Positions 8,528 through 17,048 of a stretch of DNA of 49,805 bases are shown one piece after another (position 1 is the stretch's first letter; each line of letters opens with the position of its first letter). Both the position numbers and the translations under genes were made by a program. This stretch comes from Jaenimonas drosophilae (Eukaryota; Euglenozoa; Kinetoplastea; Trypanosomatida; Trypanosomatidae). The stretch spans positions 1 through 49,805 of the forward strand of contig JASAON010001540.1 in NCBI GenBank assembly GCA_030849065.1. The letters are read 5' to 3'. A model generated the notes under the pieces. That model saw only the letters and a list, made by a program, of their open reading frames with translations, was not told where the DNA came from and ran no database searches.

Positions 8528-9807
8528 GACGTTTACCGTCTTTGTGACACCTGTGTAATACCACTGTGCTTACGATATCAACAACAACAACAACAACATA
8601 CACAGCACAGAATGATTTCTTGCAGGAGTGTCAGGTTCCCGGTTCACATCTATGTTAGATGTGTTCGCTTGCTCTGCAGATTGAGAAGATAGCTCCCCAT
8701 GATGGTGCCCTATTTTTTTATTGTTTGCTGAGTGCTACGCGTCGGTGATACGAGTGGGACAGCTGGAGGTATTGATGATGCGGCCTCAACCAATGTGTGT
8801 GTGTGTGCTCCAGTAGCTGTGCACGAAAGGAGCATCCTACCCCCTGCTGGTGAATCCTGTTTGTCCTGATCAGTACCGTGCTCGCTTTCCTTGACGCCGT
8901 GGGACATGTACGTCAGTGTACCTCACCAATCCTTAACGATGGTATAAGGTAGCTGAATGTTTTCACGGGGTCCGAAATGAAACCAACCACCCTTGGCGCC
9001 GCGTAGAGCTGAAAAAAAAACTGCAATCTGTGCTGTCTTGCCTGACGCACTTCTGCTGCGCGTACCCCACCTCACTCTAGATTATTGGTTCATGTTGTGT
9101 TATGTGTGTGGGTGCGCAACCATTGCATGTTGCGGATATGCTGTATATGCTACTGCCCAACGTTTATATATGTGGACGGTTCGAACACGTGGCGCTCCTT
9201 GGGCTCGGAATGAGAGGAGTTGCTTCATGCAAACGTGAGGTTTGGCGCGACGTGGTCATGCTGAAAGATGAAGGAGAGACATTTGTTAGAATGTGGTTGT
9301 TTCTCCCTGGTCCTGGTCAGATTCATCTTTGTTCTGTGATATCGTGCTTCTCACTGCACTTGCTGTGTTCCGTAGTCCTCTTAACCGCGGTCTCAGGGTG
9401 GATTTGGTGCGGACCGCTGAAAAACAGGGGCGTTCTCTGTCATCAGCATGGGAGAGATGCGGACGACCCACGGCGTAAAAAAGGACCCATAAACTTGTTA
9501 CTTCCGTGTGCTGTGAGTATTCATAGTGTCTGAGCCGTATACCTTTTCATTCTTTCTCTTTCTTGCTGTTGTTCAACATCTGTGTTTTCTCTGTACAAAA
9601 TGAGTCTATTTCTCCAAACTTTGTACATAGCCTCGCCTACCTGCAGCGGTGATGGCGCTGCGGGGGTTGTGTATGTTGCTGAAAGTAACTTCTGTTGCCT
9701 GCCCACATACGCGTGCTCTCTCTTCCGTATTCTGTATTTGTTGGTAGTAGTCATCGCAACAAGCGGAGCCTTCAATCTAGCACCACAACAAAATAACGCC
9801 CGTGAAG
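8528..9807 (+). other. Gene-poor 1.28 kb between nitroreductase 4 and the ABC protein
   Basis: No convincing gene is present. The stretch holds an (AAC)n microsatellite at 8579-8598 and a short GT run at about 8795-8807. C/T-rich tracts at 9542-9570 and around 9715-9740 could serve trans-splicing. AG at 9746-9747 or 9749-9750 is the best acceptor for the ABC gene, because the next ATG is then 9808. An open frame from an ATG at 9102 to 9533 (143 codons) has no family resemblance and odd composition, and I do not accept it. Confidence 0.5.
8579..8598 (+). repeat. (AAC)n microsatellite
   Basis: About six tandem CAA/AAC triplets lie 50 bases after the stop codon of nitroreductase 4, in its presumed 3' UTR. 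Confidence 0.9.
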
Positions 9808-11367
9808 ATGGTGAACATGACGAGCAAGCCTTTAATTTCTGTGAAGGATGTGGTGTTCCAGTACCGCGATGCTCCTGGTCCTACGATTGCGGACATCAAC
9901 TTGCAACTCCAGCCCGGAAGTCGGGTGGTCGTGCTGGGCCACAACGGAAGTGGCAAGTCAACCCTTCTCTCCGTGATTGCGGGCCGGCGAAAGGCAAAGT
10001 CGGGCACGGTGCAAGTCATGGGGAGCTGCCCCTTTGATGATACCACCATGACACAACACATCAGCCTGATTGGCTCCCCATGGCCTCCAGAGGCGTTCTT
10101 CGCCAACACCGTGGACAAGGTTGCCTCCCCAGCCCCAGTCCCGGAACGTCGGGCGGACATCGCTGCGAAGCTGCACCTGCGCATGTCTCGCTATGTGGAT
10201 AAGATGAGCTCTGGTGAGAAGCGCCGTGTGCAAATTCTCCATGGCCTACTCTACCCAACAACGGTGTTCCTACTTGATGAGTGCAACACGGACGTGGATG
10301 TGGCAGAACGACGTACAGTGTTGGACTTGGTCCGGAAGGAATGTGAAGAGCGTCAAGGTTGTGCGCTCTACGCAACACATATTTTTGATAATGCACGTGA
10401 TTGGGCAACACATATCATGCTCATGGAGCATGGCCGAATCACCTCCTTCGTTTCGGTGGCTGACGTCAAGATGCCTCTGGAGGAGTATGCCTTCCGCTCG
10501 ATGAGCCGCAATCCTCTGGAGGCATCTGGGCAGCTTGCTTACGCCCACTTTGCTGCACGGGCGTCTATTAACCCCTCCATTGCGGAACAACGGCAGTACT
10601 TTTCTTCTAACAACGATGCTCATCCACACCACCAGGATCCTACATCGTCCAACCGCGGAGTGCCCATGACCGAAGTGGTCATTGGCTGCAATGGCCTAAC
10701 CTATAAGGACGTCTTCTCTAACCTTTCCTTCAACATCTATCGCGGTGAACGCGTGTTGCTGTGCGGCTGCAACGGTGCCGGAAAATCAACTCTTCTCAAC
10801 ATGCTGGGTGGTAAGCAGTACTTCAACAACGACAACGGTGCGCTGACCATCCTCGGACGGCGCTGCTACGATGACATGACGTTGAACGGCGAAGTCAGTT
10901 TTGGTGGTGATTGGTGGACGAATGTTCCGGGTGGCCAGGTGCATGTACGTGAAATGCTGGACATCAACACTAGCCGTGGCCGCACCCTCGTGGAGCTGCT
11001 CGCTGTGAACATGGATTGGGACGTTCGGCACATCTCCTCAGGAGAGCAGAAGAGGGTTCAGTTGCTGCTGTATCTCCTGGAGGACAAGCCCATTGTGCTG
11101 CTTGATGAGGCAACGGCAGACTTGGACGTGGATCAACGACATGGCCTTCTTCAGTTTTTGTTTGAGGAAAGTGTCCACCGTGGTGTTACAGTGGTCTACT
11201 CCACACACATCTTTGGCGGATTGGATGGCTGGGCGAGCTCACTCATCATTCTTGACCGAACTGTGCGCGGGGTGCATGACATCTGGCGCGAAAGCCTGGG
11301 CCAGTCGGTGGACCTGGGCCGGCTTACCGAGGAATTGGTGATGCTGAAGGCCAGAGAGGAGTACTAA
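9808..11367 (+). CDS. Tandem two-domain CAF16-like soluble ABC ATPase
   Basis: This 519-residue protein has two ABC nucleotide-binding domains and no membrane segment. Domain 1: Walker A GHNGSGKST with Lys50, signature MSSGEKRRVQI at about 132-142, Walker B FLLDEC with Glu158, and the H-loop THIFD with His191. Domain 2: GCNGAGKST with Lys326, ISSGEQKRVQL near 410, LLDEA with Glu434 and THIFG with His467. ATHIFD/STHIFG and the SGEKRRVQ form are marks of the CAF16 group (yeast CCR4-NOT-associated ABC protein), which normally has a single domain of about 290 residues. Both halves here look CAF16-like, which suggests internal duplication and fusion. All catalytic residues are kept in both halves, so it is probably an active ATPase. 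A regulatory role in gene expression is inference from CAF16 alone. The start is the first ATG after AG 9746-9750; the frame extends two codons upstream only to GTG. Confidence 0.85.
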   Translation: MVNMTSKPLISVKDVVFQYRDAPGPTIADINLQLQPGSRVVVLGHNGSGKSTLLSVIAGRRKAKSGTVQVMGSCPFDDTTMTQHISLIGSPWPPEAFFANTVDKVASPAPVPERRADIAAKLHLRMSRYVDKMSSGEKRRVQILHGLLYPTTVFLLDECNTDVDVAERRTVLDLVRKECEERQGCALYATHIFDNARDWATHIMLMEHGRITSFVSVADVKMPLEEYAFRSMSRNPLEASGQLAYAHFAARASINPSIAEQRQYFSSNNDAHPHHQDPTSSNRGVPMTEVVIGCNGLTYKDVFSNLSFNIYRGERVLLCGCNGAGKSTLLNMLGGKQYFNNDNGALTILGRRCYDDMTLNGEVSFGGDWWTNVPGGQVHVREMLDINTSRGRTLVELLAVNMDWDVRHISSGEQKRVQLLLYLLEDKPIVLLDEATADLDVDQRHGLLQFLFEESVHRGVTVVYSTHIFGGLDGWASSLIILDRTVRGVHDIWRESLGQSVDLGRLTEELVMLKAREEY

Positions 11368-11731
11368 CACAGATATTCTCCCCCCCCCCCCAAGAAAAAA
11401 AACCAAAAGGAGGTGGATGGTAACAACCTCTCCGATCTGTTGTACCTATGTGGGTGGGCATGTTTGTGACCGTGTGTGTGTGTTCAACTTGAGCTTGACG
11501 TTCCGTTCCATGTTTTGTGATTGTGAACGTTCGACTTCCCTTCCTTCCTCATCGCCTGCGTGTAACCAATTCTAAACGAGGACCTTGGTAGAGGCAAATT
11601 GTATGCCGCATGAGGCCGTGCCATTCATCTATGTCTGCGTAACGCTGACTCTGGACACAAGAACATGCCTTTTGTGTAATCTTTCCCTTCACCCTTTGTG
11701 TTTAAACAAGTTCATTCACTGTGGTCTGAAT
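11368..11731 (+). other. Intergenic region with poly-C run
   Basis: No gene is seen. A run of twelve or so C residues followed by A-rich DNA lies just after the ABC stop codon (about 11382-11402). A pyrimidine-rich stretch at 11682-11698 precedes AG at 11709-11710, a likely acceptor for the gene starting at 11732. Confidence 0.55.
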
Positions 11732-12436
11732 ATGCCCCCACAACACAGCGCAGAGGCACACAGCCGTGCGTTCCCTGTACGGTCAACCAAGGGTGGTTAT
11801 CTGCGGTGCCCCTTTGACATCAGTACCGCCTTCGCCGAGCTCGCCGAGCGGCATGTGCGGGTCGGTGCCAACACCACACGCGGCAGACAAGCAGTGGAGC
11901 AGTCGGAGGAGACTGCAGCAACGGATGAACCGCGCCCGTGGACTCGGGCAGGGGTTGGTGCATCCAAGCTAACCGCCACAGAACGCCGCTCTCAACGAGA
12001 GCAGTCAGAGCGCATTTACGGAAAACATGAGTCAGATGTTGGCCCAGAGGAGAGTGCGGACCCAAAGGAGGGGGCCTTCTTTGCGGCGGACACACGTGAG
12101 AAGGAGGCGTTGATGAAGGTGGTTCCGCGCCATATCCGTCGCAAGCACCTCGAGCGCAACTCTGGTGAATCCAATGTGGATCAAATCCTTCGACGTCCCG
12201 GAAAGCGAGATGTGCGCGATGATGATGATGATTTGCGTAAAACTGGTGCTCCGTCGCAGGCATCCAAGAGGAAGCAGGAGGAGGTCAACGGCACAGAAAA
12301 TGTGCCAAGCAAGAAGACGAAGACAGAAGAGCCCAACCCATCTGCATCTGCCTCACGTGCTCCATCAAGGATGCAACAGATGGAAGCCATGCGACTGGAG
12401 GCCCTCTACGGAGGAAAACGAGGCAAACGCCGATAA
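11732..12436 (+). CDS. Unrecognised basic, probably nuclear protein
   Basis: I do not recognise this 234-residue protein. It is hydrophilic and mostly charged. An N-terminal segment (GGYLRCPFDISTAFAELAE) may be structured. A central stretch, FFAADTREKEALMKVV followed by RHIRRKHLERN, looks helical and is the most likely conserved core. After it come an Asp run near residue 165, Lys/Arg clusters (SKRKQEE, SKKTKTEE) resembling nuclear localisation signals, and the C-terminus LEALYGGKRGKRR. The composition suits a nuclear or nucleolar accessory factor in splicing or ribosome assembly, but that is a guess. The frame is open 49 codons upstream, beginning with TTG. The first ATG after the acceptor AG at 11709-11710 is 11732, so I start there. 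Confidence 0.75.
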   Translation: MPPQHSAEAHSRAFPVRSTKGGYLRCPFDISTAFAELAERHVRVGANTTRGRQAVEQSEETAATDEPRPWTRAGVGASKLTATERRSQREQSERIYGKHESDVGPEESADPKEGAFFAADTREKEALMKVVPRHIRRKHLERNSGESNVDQILRRPGKRDVRDDDDDLRKTGAPSQASKRKQEEVNGTENVPSKKTKTEEPNPSASASRAPSRMQQMEAMRLEALYGGKRGKRR

Positions 12437-12597
12437 TAAATTGCACGAGTAACAACCAGATCTTCTACACATTATCTCCACTGTTGGCACTAGGTGTCTG
12501 ACTGGCAAAACAACATTCGCTGTACATGACAATGACTCTTGCGTTTCGTTTTTCTTTTTGTGTAGAGGCGTGCAATCACCCGCTTAGTGTACGGTAC

Positions 12598-12612
12598 ATG
12601 AAGGTTTGGTAG
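12598..12612 (+). other. Possible short upstream ORF before the TBC gene
   Basis: A pyrimidine tract ending in GTGTAG puts a likely acceptor AG at 12564-12565. The first ATG after it is at 12598 and opens a four-codon frame (MKVW, stop) out of frame with the TBC start at 12670. If that AG is used, ribosomes would meet this mini-ORF first. A downstream AG at 12611-12612 would avoid it. Confidence 0.4.
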
Positions 12613-12669
12613 TACTTTCCCGTGAATATCGTCTGCGGGCAGCATCTTCAGCTGCAATTAACCTGCTGC

Positions 12670-14331
12670 ATGTTTCAAAGCTTGTGGGACTCATTGGGCC
12701 TCGGCGTCGCCGAGACATCCACGACCTCTCCGGAGCGAACAGATGGGGCACCTGCTGCACACCACACCGCTCAGGTGCACATTGGCGTAGACGCCAACGA
12801 TGCAGCTCATGTGCTTTCTGGTAAATCACAGCCAGTAGCGCATGGCCAGACATTGGCCCAAGCGTGGAGTATTGCCCTGGGCCCTTCAGAGGATGAACAT
12901 CTCCTTCGTATGCTTCGTGAACAAAAACCATTTCACCACAGCCGAGATGCCTCCAAGGGACGGTCCAGCTGCCGTGCGGAGCATCCAACCTCGGAGCTCA
13001 CCGGAAGTGCTTCTGAACAACCGCATGAAGCCGTGCAGCCACAGACCAACGTGGACGAAATTAACCTTCAGCACTTTGATGTGTTTGAGGAGGCCATGGA
13101 CGCCGCGGACTTCAGTTTACTCCTTCGTGCTGACGTAGAATCGGTGGATGTTGCGGCACTTCGCCGCGTGAGCTGGCAGGGATGTCCTGCGCGCTACCGA
13201 AAAATGACGTGGATGCTTCTCTCGGGCTGCTTGCACGCCACGACCGCCAGGCGCGCCACCATCTTGGCAAGAAAACGCGGTGAGTACAGTGCTTCTGCTG
13301 CTCAATGCTACGGCATCACCGACTGGGATGGGGTCATGGACGCCAAGAAGATGAATCGCGATACCTTGGGCTCCTCCTCCAATTTTGGCGCACGAGAGGC
13401 TCGTGTGACGTCAGACACGGCTGGAAGTGCTCCAGAAGTTGACGACCAAACCGAGTCTCAACAACGTGGCAGCAGCCATGACTACTTTGGTCCGCGAGCC
13501 AGCATTGACGTCATGTCTGGCTCGAAGGAGGCCGCCATCCTGAAGCAAATCCGCAAAGACGTACCACGAATGTCAGGTGGCGTTGAGTTCCTGAAGCACC
13601 CGCGAGTGCAGAGGTCCATTGAGCGTTTGCTCTTTGTGTGGTCTACACGGCACCCAGCGTGTGGCTACGTTCAAGGGATGAATGAGCTGCTGGTGCCTTT
13701 TCTTGCCGTCTGCCTGGCCGATGCCTTTGTGCCTAATTGCAGTGTTGCTGCATTGTATAGTGGTTCCACGCGCATGCTCGATGACTTGTGGGCGGCGCCA
13801 AACGCGACCATAAAGTGGGAAGAAGAGGTGGAGGCTGACACGTACTGGATGTTCAGCTACGTTCTGAGTGCAGTCCAAGACAACTACACCGCTCGGCAAC
13901 AAGGCATCTTCACCATGGTTCTTCGTCTTGAGGCGGTGATTAAGTTGGCCGATGGCGCCTTGCACAATCACCTCACGCACGACCTCGACGTCCTCTTCAC
14001 GCAATTTGCATTCCGCTGGATGAACTGTTTGCTTCTCCGGGAAATTTCCCCTCCCCAGGCGTTGCGGTTGTGGGATTCCTACTTGGCGGATGAGAGTCGA
14101 AGCTGGAGCATCACACACGTCTATGTTTGCGCAGCCCTACTTCTTCGTTGGTCTGCTCAGCTTCTCCACATGGATGACTTCGTGGATGTGCTGCGGTTTC
14201 TTCAGAGCCCTCCAACCCAGGAGCTGGGACCAGTTGAATGGAGTGAGGTGTTCAGCGAGGCCTTCTTGCTGGAGCAGCTGTACCATTCCCGCGTTTATCG
14301 CATTCAAACCGCTGATGCTGCTGAACGTTGA
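12670..14331 (+). CDS. TBC-domain Rab GTPase-activating protein, TBC1D22/Gyp1-like
   Basis: This 553-residue protein should stimulate GTP hydrolysis by a Rab GTPase in membrane traffic. The first 150 residues are low-complexity. The TBC domain starts at about residue 158 (LRRVSWQGCPARYRKMTWML). The catalytic arginine finger is in QIRKDVPR (Arg300) and the glutamine finger in GYVQGMNEL (Gln335), so both catalytic residues are kept. The sequence around RLLFVWSTRHPACGYVQGMNEL is close to the Gyp1/TBC1D22 pattern. An insertion of about 70 residues rich in Ser and Asp separates the first TBC helices from the Arg finger, as in TBC1D22. Later motifs HDLDVLFTQFAFRWMNCLLLRE and LWDSYLAD also fit. The start is the only in-frame ATG near the domain after the acceptor region; the frame is open 16 codons further, from a GTG. 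Gyp1-like members act at the Golgi, but the Rab target here is unknown. Confidence 0.88.
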   Translation: MFQSLWDSLGLGVAETSTTSPERTDGAPAAHHTAQVHIGVDANDAAHVLSGKSQPVAHGQTLAQAWSIALGPSEDEHLLRMLREQKPFHHSRDASKGRSSCRAEHPTSELTGSASEQPHEAVQPQTNVDEINLQHFDVFEEAMDAADFSLLLRADVESVDVAALRRVSWQGCPARYRKMTWMLLSGCLHATTARRATILARKRGEYSASAAQCYGITDWDGVMDAKKMNRDTLGSSSNFGAREARVTSDTAGSAPEVDDQTESQQRGSSHDYFGPRASIDVMSGSKEAAILKQIRKDVPRMSGGVEFLKHPRVQRSIERLLFVWSTRHPACGYVQGMNELLVPFLAVCLADAFVPNCSVAALYSGSTRMLDDLWAAPNATIKWEEEVEADTYWMFSYVLSAVQDNYTARQQGIFTMVLRLEAVIKLADGALHNHLTHDLDVLFTQFAFRWMNCLLLREISPPQALRLWDSYLADESRSWSITHVYVCAALLLRWSAQLLHMDDFVDVLRFLQSPPTQELGPVEWSEVFSEAFLLEQLYHSRVYRIQTADAAER

Positions 14332-14633
14332 CCACTTGCATCTCTCGTTTGCCATTTATCTCCCTTCTTATATCAAGGAGCCTCGCCACGTAGTCCGGGG
14401 AGCTCTTGTTGCTGTGATTTTTTGAGTATACAACATGACCAATATTCATTACTTCATGGCTGCACCACTCTTTGTTGAACAACTTATGTCAATGACTATC
14501 ACATTCTTTTTCCACATCTTGTATTCATGGTGGTAGTGTAGTGCTCCCAACACACACGAAACAAAACACACTTCTTTTTTTTTCTTTGTTTGCTTGTGGT
14601 GGACCCAGCGCGTTCCTATTCACCTAGTCAGCG
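14332..14633 (+). other. Intergenic region before RIO2
   Basis: No gene is seen in these 302 bases. A strong T-rich tract at about 14571-14594 is followed by AG at 14607-14608. The first ATG afterwards is the RIO2 start at 14634. Confidence 0.6.
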
Positions 14634-16064
14634 ATGGTGAAGCTTGACGTTTCACTCCTTCGGTTCCTTGAAGATGAGGACTTCCGTGTTTTGACCGCGC
14701 TTGAGATGACGATGCGCAACCACGACGTTGCACCCGTGGCGTTGGTGGAGCGCATTGCCCAGCTTCCGCATGGAGGCTGCCGCAAACGTCTTAACAATCT
14801 TCTCAAGCACAAGATGATTCACCACGAAAACACCATGTACGACGGCTACGCCATGAAGTACGGTGCCTATGACTACTTAGCACTACGAACCATGAGTAAG
14901 CGTGGAACCTGTGTAGGTGTAGCCCATCGTATTGGTTGCGGCAAGGAATCGGACATCATTCTTGTCCAGGATGAAGACGGTCACGATTGTGTGTTGAAGC
15001 TCCAACGTCTTGGCCGGTGTAGCTTTCGAACCGTGACACGAAACCGTGATTACAAGGGAAACGGCAGAACACGTCACGGAGAGAGCTGGTTCTTCCTGTC
15101 CCGTCTTGCTTCACAAAAGGAGTACTCATTCATGAAGCTCTTGTACGAAGAGGGCTTTCCTGTACCGAAGCCCATTGACCAAAACCGTCACGCTCTCTTG
15201 ATGGAGTTGGTTCCTGGAACCCTCCTCAACAACATCTCCGAGCTCGGTGACCCCGACAAGGTCTACCGTCGGTGCCTCGATCTGATGGTGAAGCTGGGCG
15301 AGGCTGGCCTCATTCATGGTGACTTCAATGAGTTTAATCTGATGATTACGGAGGACCAACGTGTGGTGGTGATTGACTTCCCACAAATGGTGTCCATCAA
15401 TCATCGCAACGCTGCCGAGCTCTTTGATCGTGATGTGCAAAACTTAGCCAACTTTTTTCACCGCCGATTTAGGGTAACGACCTTGCTCTATCCATCTCTA
15501 GAGACTGATGTGGTGCGTAAGTCTGATCTGGATAAGCGGGTCTACGCCAGCGGGCACTTCAACAAGAAGGATCAACAGGACCTGGAGCGGATGATGGAAG
15601 AAGCCTTCGAGCGTGCAGAACAAGGAAAGGATGATGAAGAGGAGGAGGAGGACGAGGATGAGAGTGAAGAAGCCACCGCGGGCAAGACAAATGAGGGTAC
15701 TGCTGAACGTCACGTTGATGCTAACGAAGGCTGCGTGAAGAGCTCGAGTGGTCCTGAAGATGCTGCTGAAGACGAAGCTGAGGGTGAGCATGACGATGGT
15801 GCGAGCGATGGCTCGCTGGAGCAGGCGGTGGATGATGCCCGCCAGGAGCGACGAGATGAGCTTCTCCACCGGCAGAACGCAAACTTCCGCGCCGATGGTG
15901 AAATCAACGAGGACCATCTGAAGGTGCAAGTCCGACGAAACATTCGTCGTCATGATAACCAAGAGTTCAACCGTCGTCTGCACCGCAACGTGCAAAAGGG
16001 ACGGCAAAAGGAGAAGATCCAGCGGCAGCTGAAGGGCGCTGGCGGTGGTGGTTTCTTTGATTGA
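14634..16064 (+). CDS. RIOK2: RIO2 atypical protein kinase/ATPase
   Basis: RIO2 binds pre-40S ribosomal particles and uses ATP hydrolysis in late 18S rRNA maturation and export. This 476-residue protein has the N-terminal RIO2 winged-helix domain (residues 1-90), which separates it from RIO1 and RIO3. The kinase domain follows: the glycine-rich IGCGKESDI, the ATP-binding Lys122 in CVLKLQRLG, the flexible loop RNRDYKG, the catalytic loop HGDFNEFN with Asp230, and the metal-binding loop VIDFPQM with Asp248, the residue phosphorylated in the RIO2 cycle. From about residue 320 the tail is strongly acidic (a run of Asp/Glu near 330-345), then basic (VRRNIRRHDNQEFNRRLHR), ending in GGGGFFD. All catalytic residues are present and the length is normal. 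It should act in the cytoplasm on pre-40S subunits. Confidence 0.96.
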   Translation: MVKLDVSLLRFLEDEDFRVLTALEMTMRNHDVAPVALVERIAQLPHGGCRKRLNNLLKHKMIHHENTMYDGYAMKYGAYDYLALRTMSKRGTCVGVAHRIGCGKESDIILVQDEDGHDCVLKLQRLGRCSFRTVTRNRDYKGNGRTRHGESWFFLSRLASQKEYSFMKLLYEEGFPVPKPIDQNRHALLMELVPGTLLNNISELGDPDKVYRRCLDLMVKLGEAGLIHGDFNEFNLMITEDQRVVVIDFPQMVSINHRNAAELFDRDVQNLANFFHRRFRVTTLLYPSLETDVVRKSDLDKRVYASGHFNKKDQQDLERMMEEAFERAEQGKDDEEEEEDEDESEEATAGKTNEGTAERHVDANEGCVKSSSGPEDAAEDEAEGEHDDGASDGSLEQAVDDARQERRDELLHRQNANFRADGEINEDHLKVQVRRNIRRHDNQEFNRRLHRNVQKGRQKEKIQRQLKGAGGGGFFD

Positions 16065-17048
16065 AAACCCACACATGCCTGATGTTGGTGTGTTCCTTGT
16101 TTGTGTTGGGTGTGAAACGTACGTATGAGTGTTGTTCGTTGAGGTCGGGGAAACGAATAGCTCTGGTGTATACGACTAAATTGCGGCTAAGTGACTTGAT
16201 TGAAGACCTAAGCAAGACTTTGATTGCATCCTAATCAACTTCCCCCCCACGCTCTCCAGCGAGTGAGCTACGCGTACCCGCTGTGAGCTTGATTGCGTTC
16301 TTTTTCGCACCCCTTCATACTTCATGCTGTAAGTGACTGTGCCACTTCATATCCTTCCTCCCTTTTCTCTTCTTTTTGCTTGCTTGTTTTCAACGTAGTT
16401 CCCCCCATTCTTTTCCAACATACCTCCACTTGGTATATATCATTTTCGTACTCAGCACGCCTCCTCGATCCGTCCTTGCCCGTTCTCTAGACCACCAAAG
16501 ATCGTAAGGACACTGGTACGCCCCCAATAGACACACATTCTTTTCATTTCCTTTTTCTTCTTCTTTTTCGGGTATTTTGCAACTTCCCCTCTCCCCCTTT
16601 TTTTCTCCCTTGTTCTCCAGCCACCGTGTACTTTTGACGCGGACGCCAGAACATCGCGACTTGCTGCAGGAACCCTTAGTCCCTTCGCCGCAACTCCGCC
16701 TTTTCGTCGTTGGCACCCTTTCCCCTCTAGACAGATACACACACACCCACACCCGTGTGTGCAACGCTGAAGCTGTGAGTTGGTTGTCTATCCTACCGAA
16801 CGTGTCACCTGATCCGGAAGTATAATCACACCTCTCGCGTTGGTACGTACAGTGATTCATCATCCCTAGACAGAAAAAAACCCTCTTCGCGGAACCTTCC
16901 CACACGAGCACATCTTCCTCTGAACCGTCGGCAACAGCTCTTTCACGGATACTCCCCCCACAATAGATCTCTACGTACGTGACACGTGCGTGTATTCATC
17001 CGAGCTCTTACCTCGTGCACTTCACAACAGAAGTACGTTAGACATCTC
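16065..17048 (+). other. Long pyrimidine-rich intergenic region, probable long 5' UTR of the PSP1 gene
   Basis: No gene is seen in 984 bases. Several strong pyrimidine tracts are followed by AG: 16341-16395 with AG 16397-16398, and 16538-16618 with AG 16619-16620, both stronger than the last one (AG 17029-17030). If the strong sites are used, the downstream gene has a 5' UTR of about 430-650 bases containing upstream ATGs. If the last site is used, the UTR is about 20 bases and the first ATG is 17049. Confidence 0.5.

Noticed and set aside
9170..9200. tRNA-like B box (ggttcgaac)
   Set aside because: No matching A box or cloverleaf pairing can be made around it.
9102..9533. 143-codon open frame between nitroreductase 4 and the ABC gene
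   Set aside because: It has an ATG, but no convincing acceptor, no family resemblance and irregular composition. It is probably chance.
15498..16076. 192-codon open frame on the - strand over the RIO2 tail
   Set aside because: Antisense shadow of the acidic and basic low-complexity tail.
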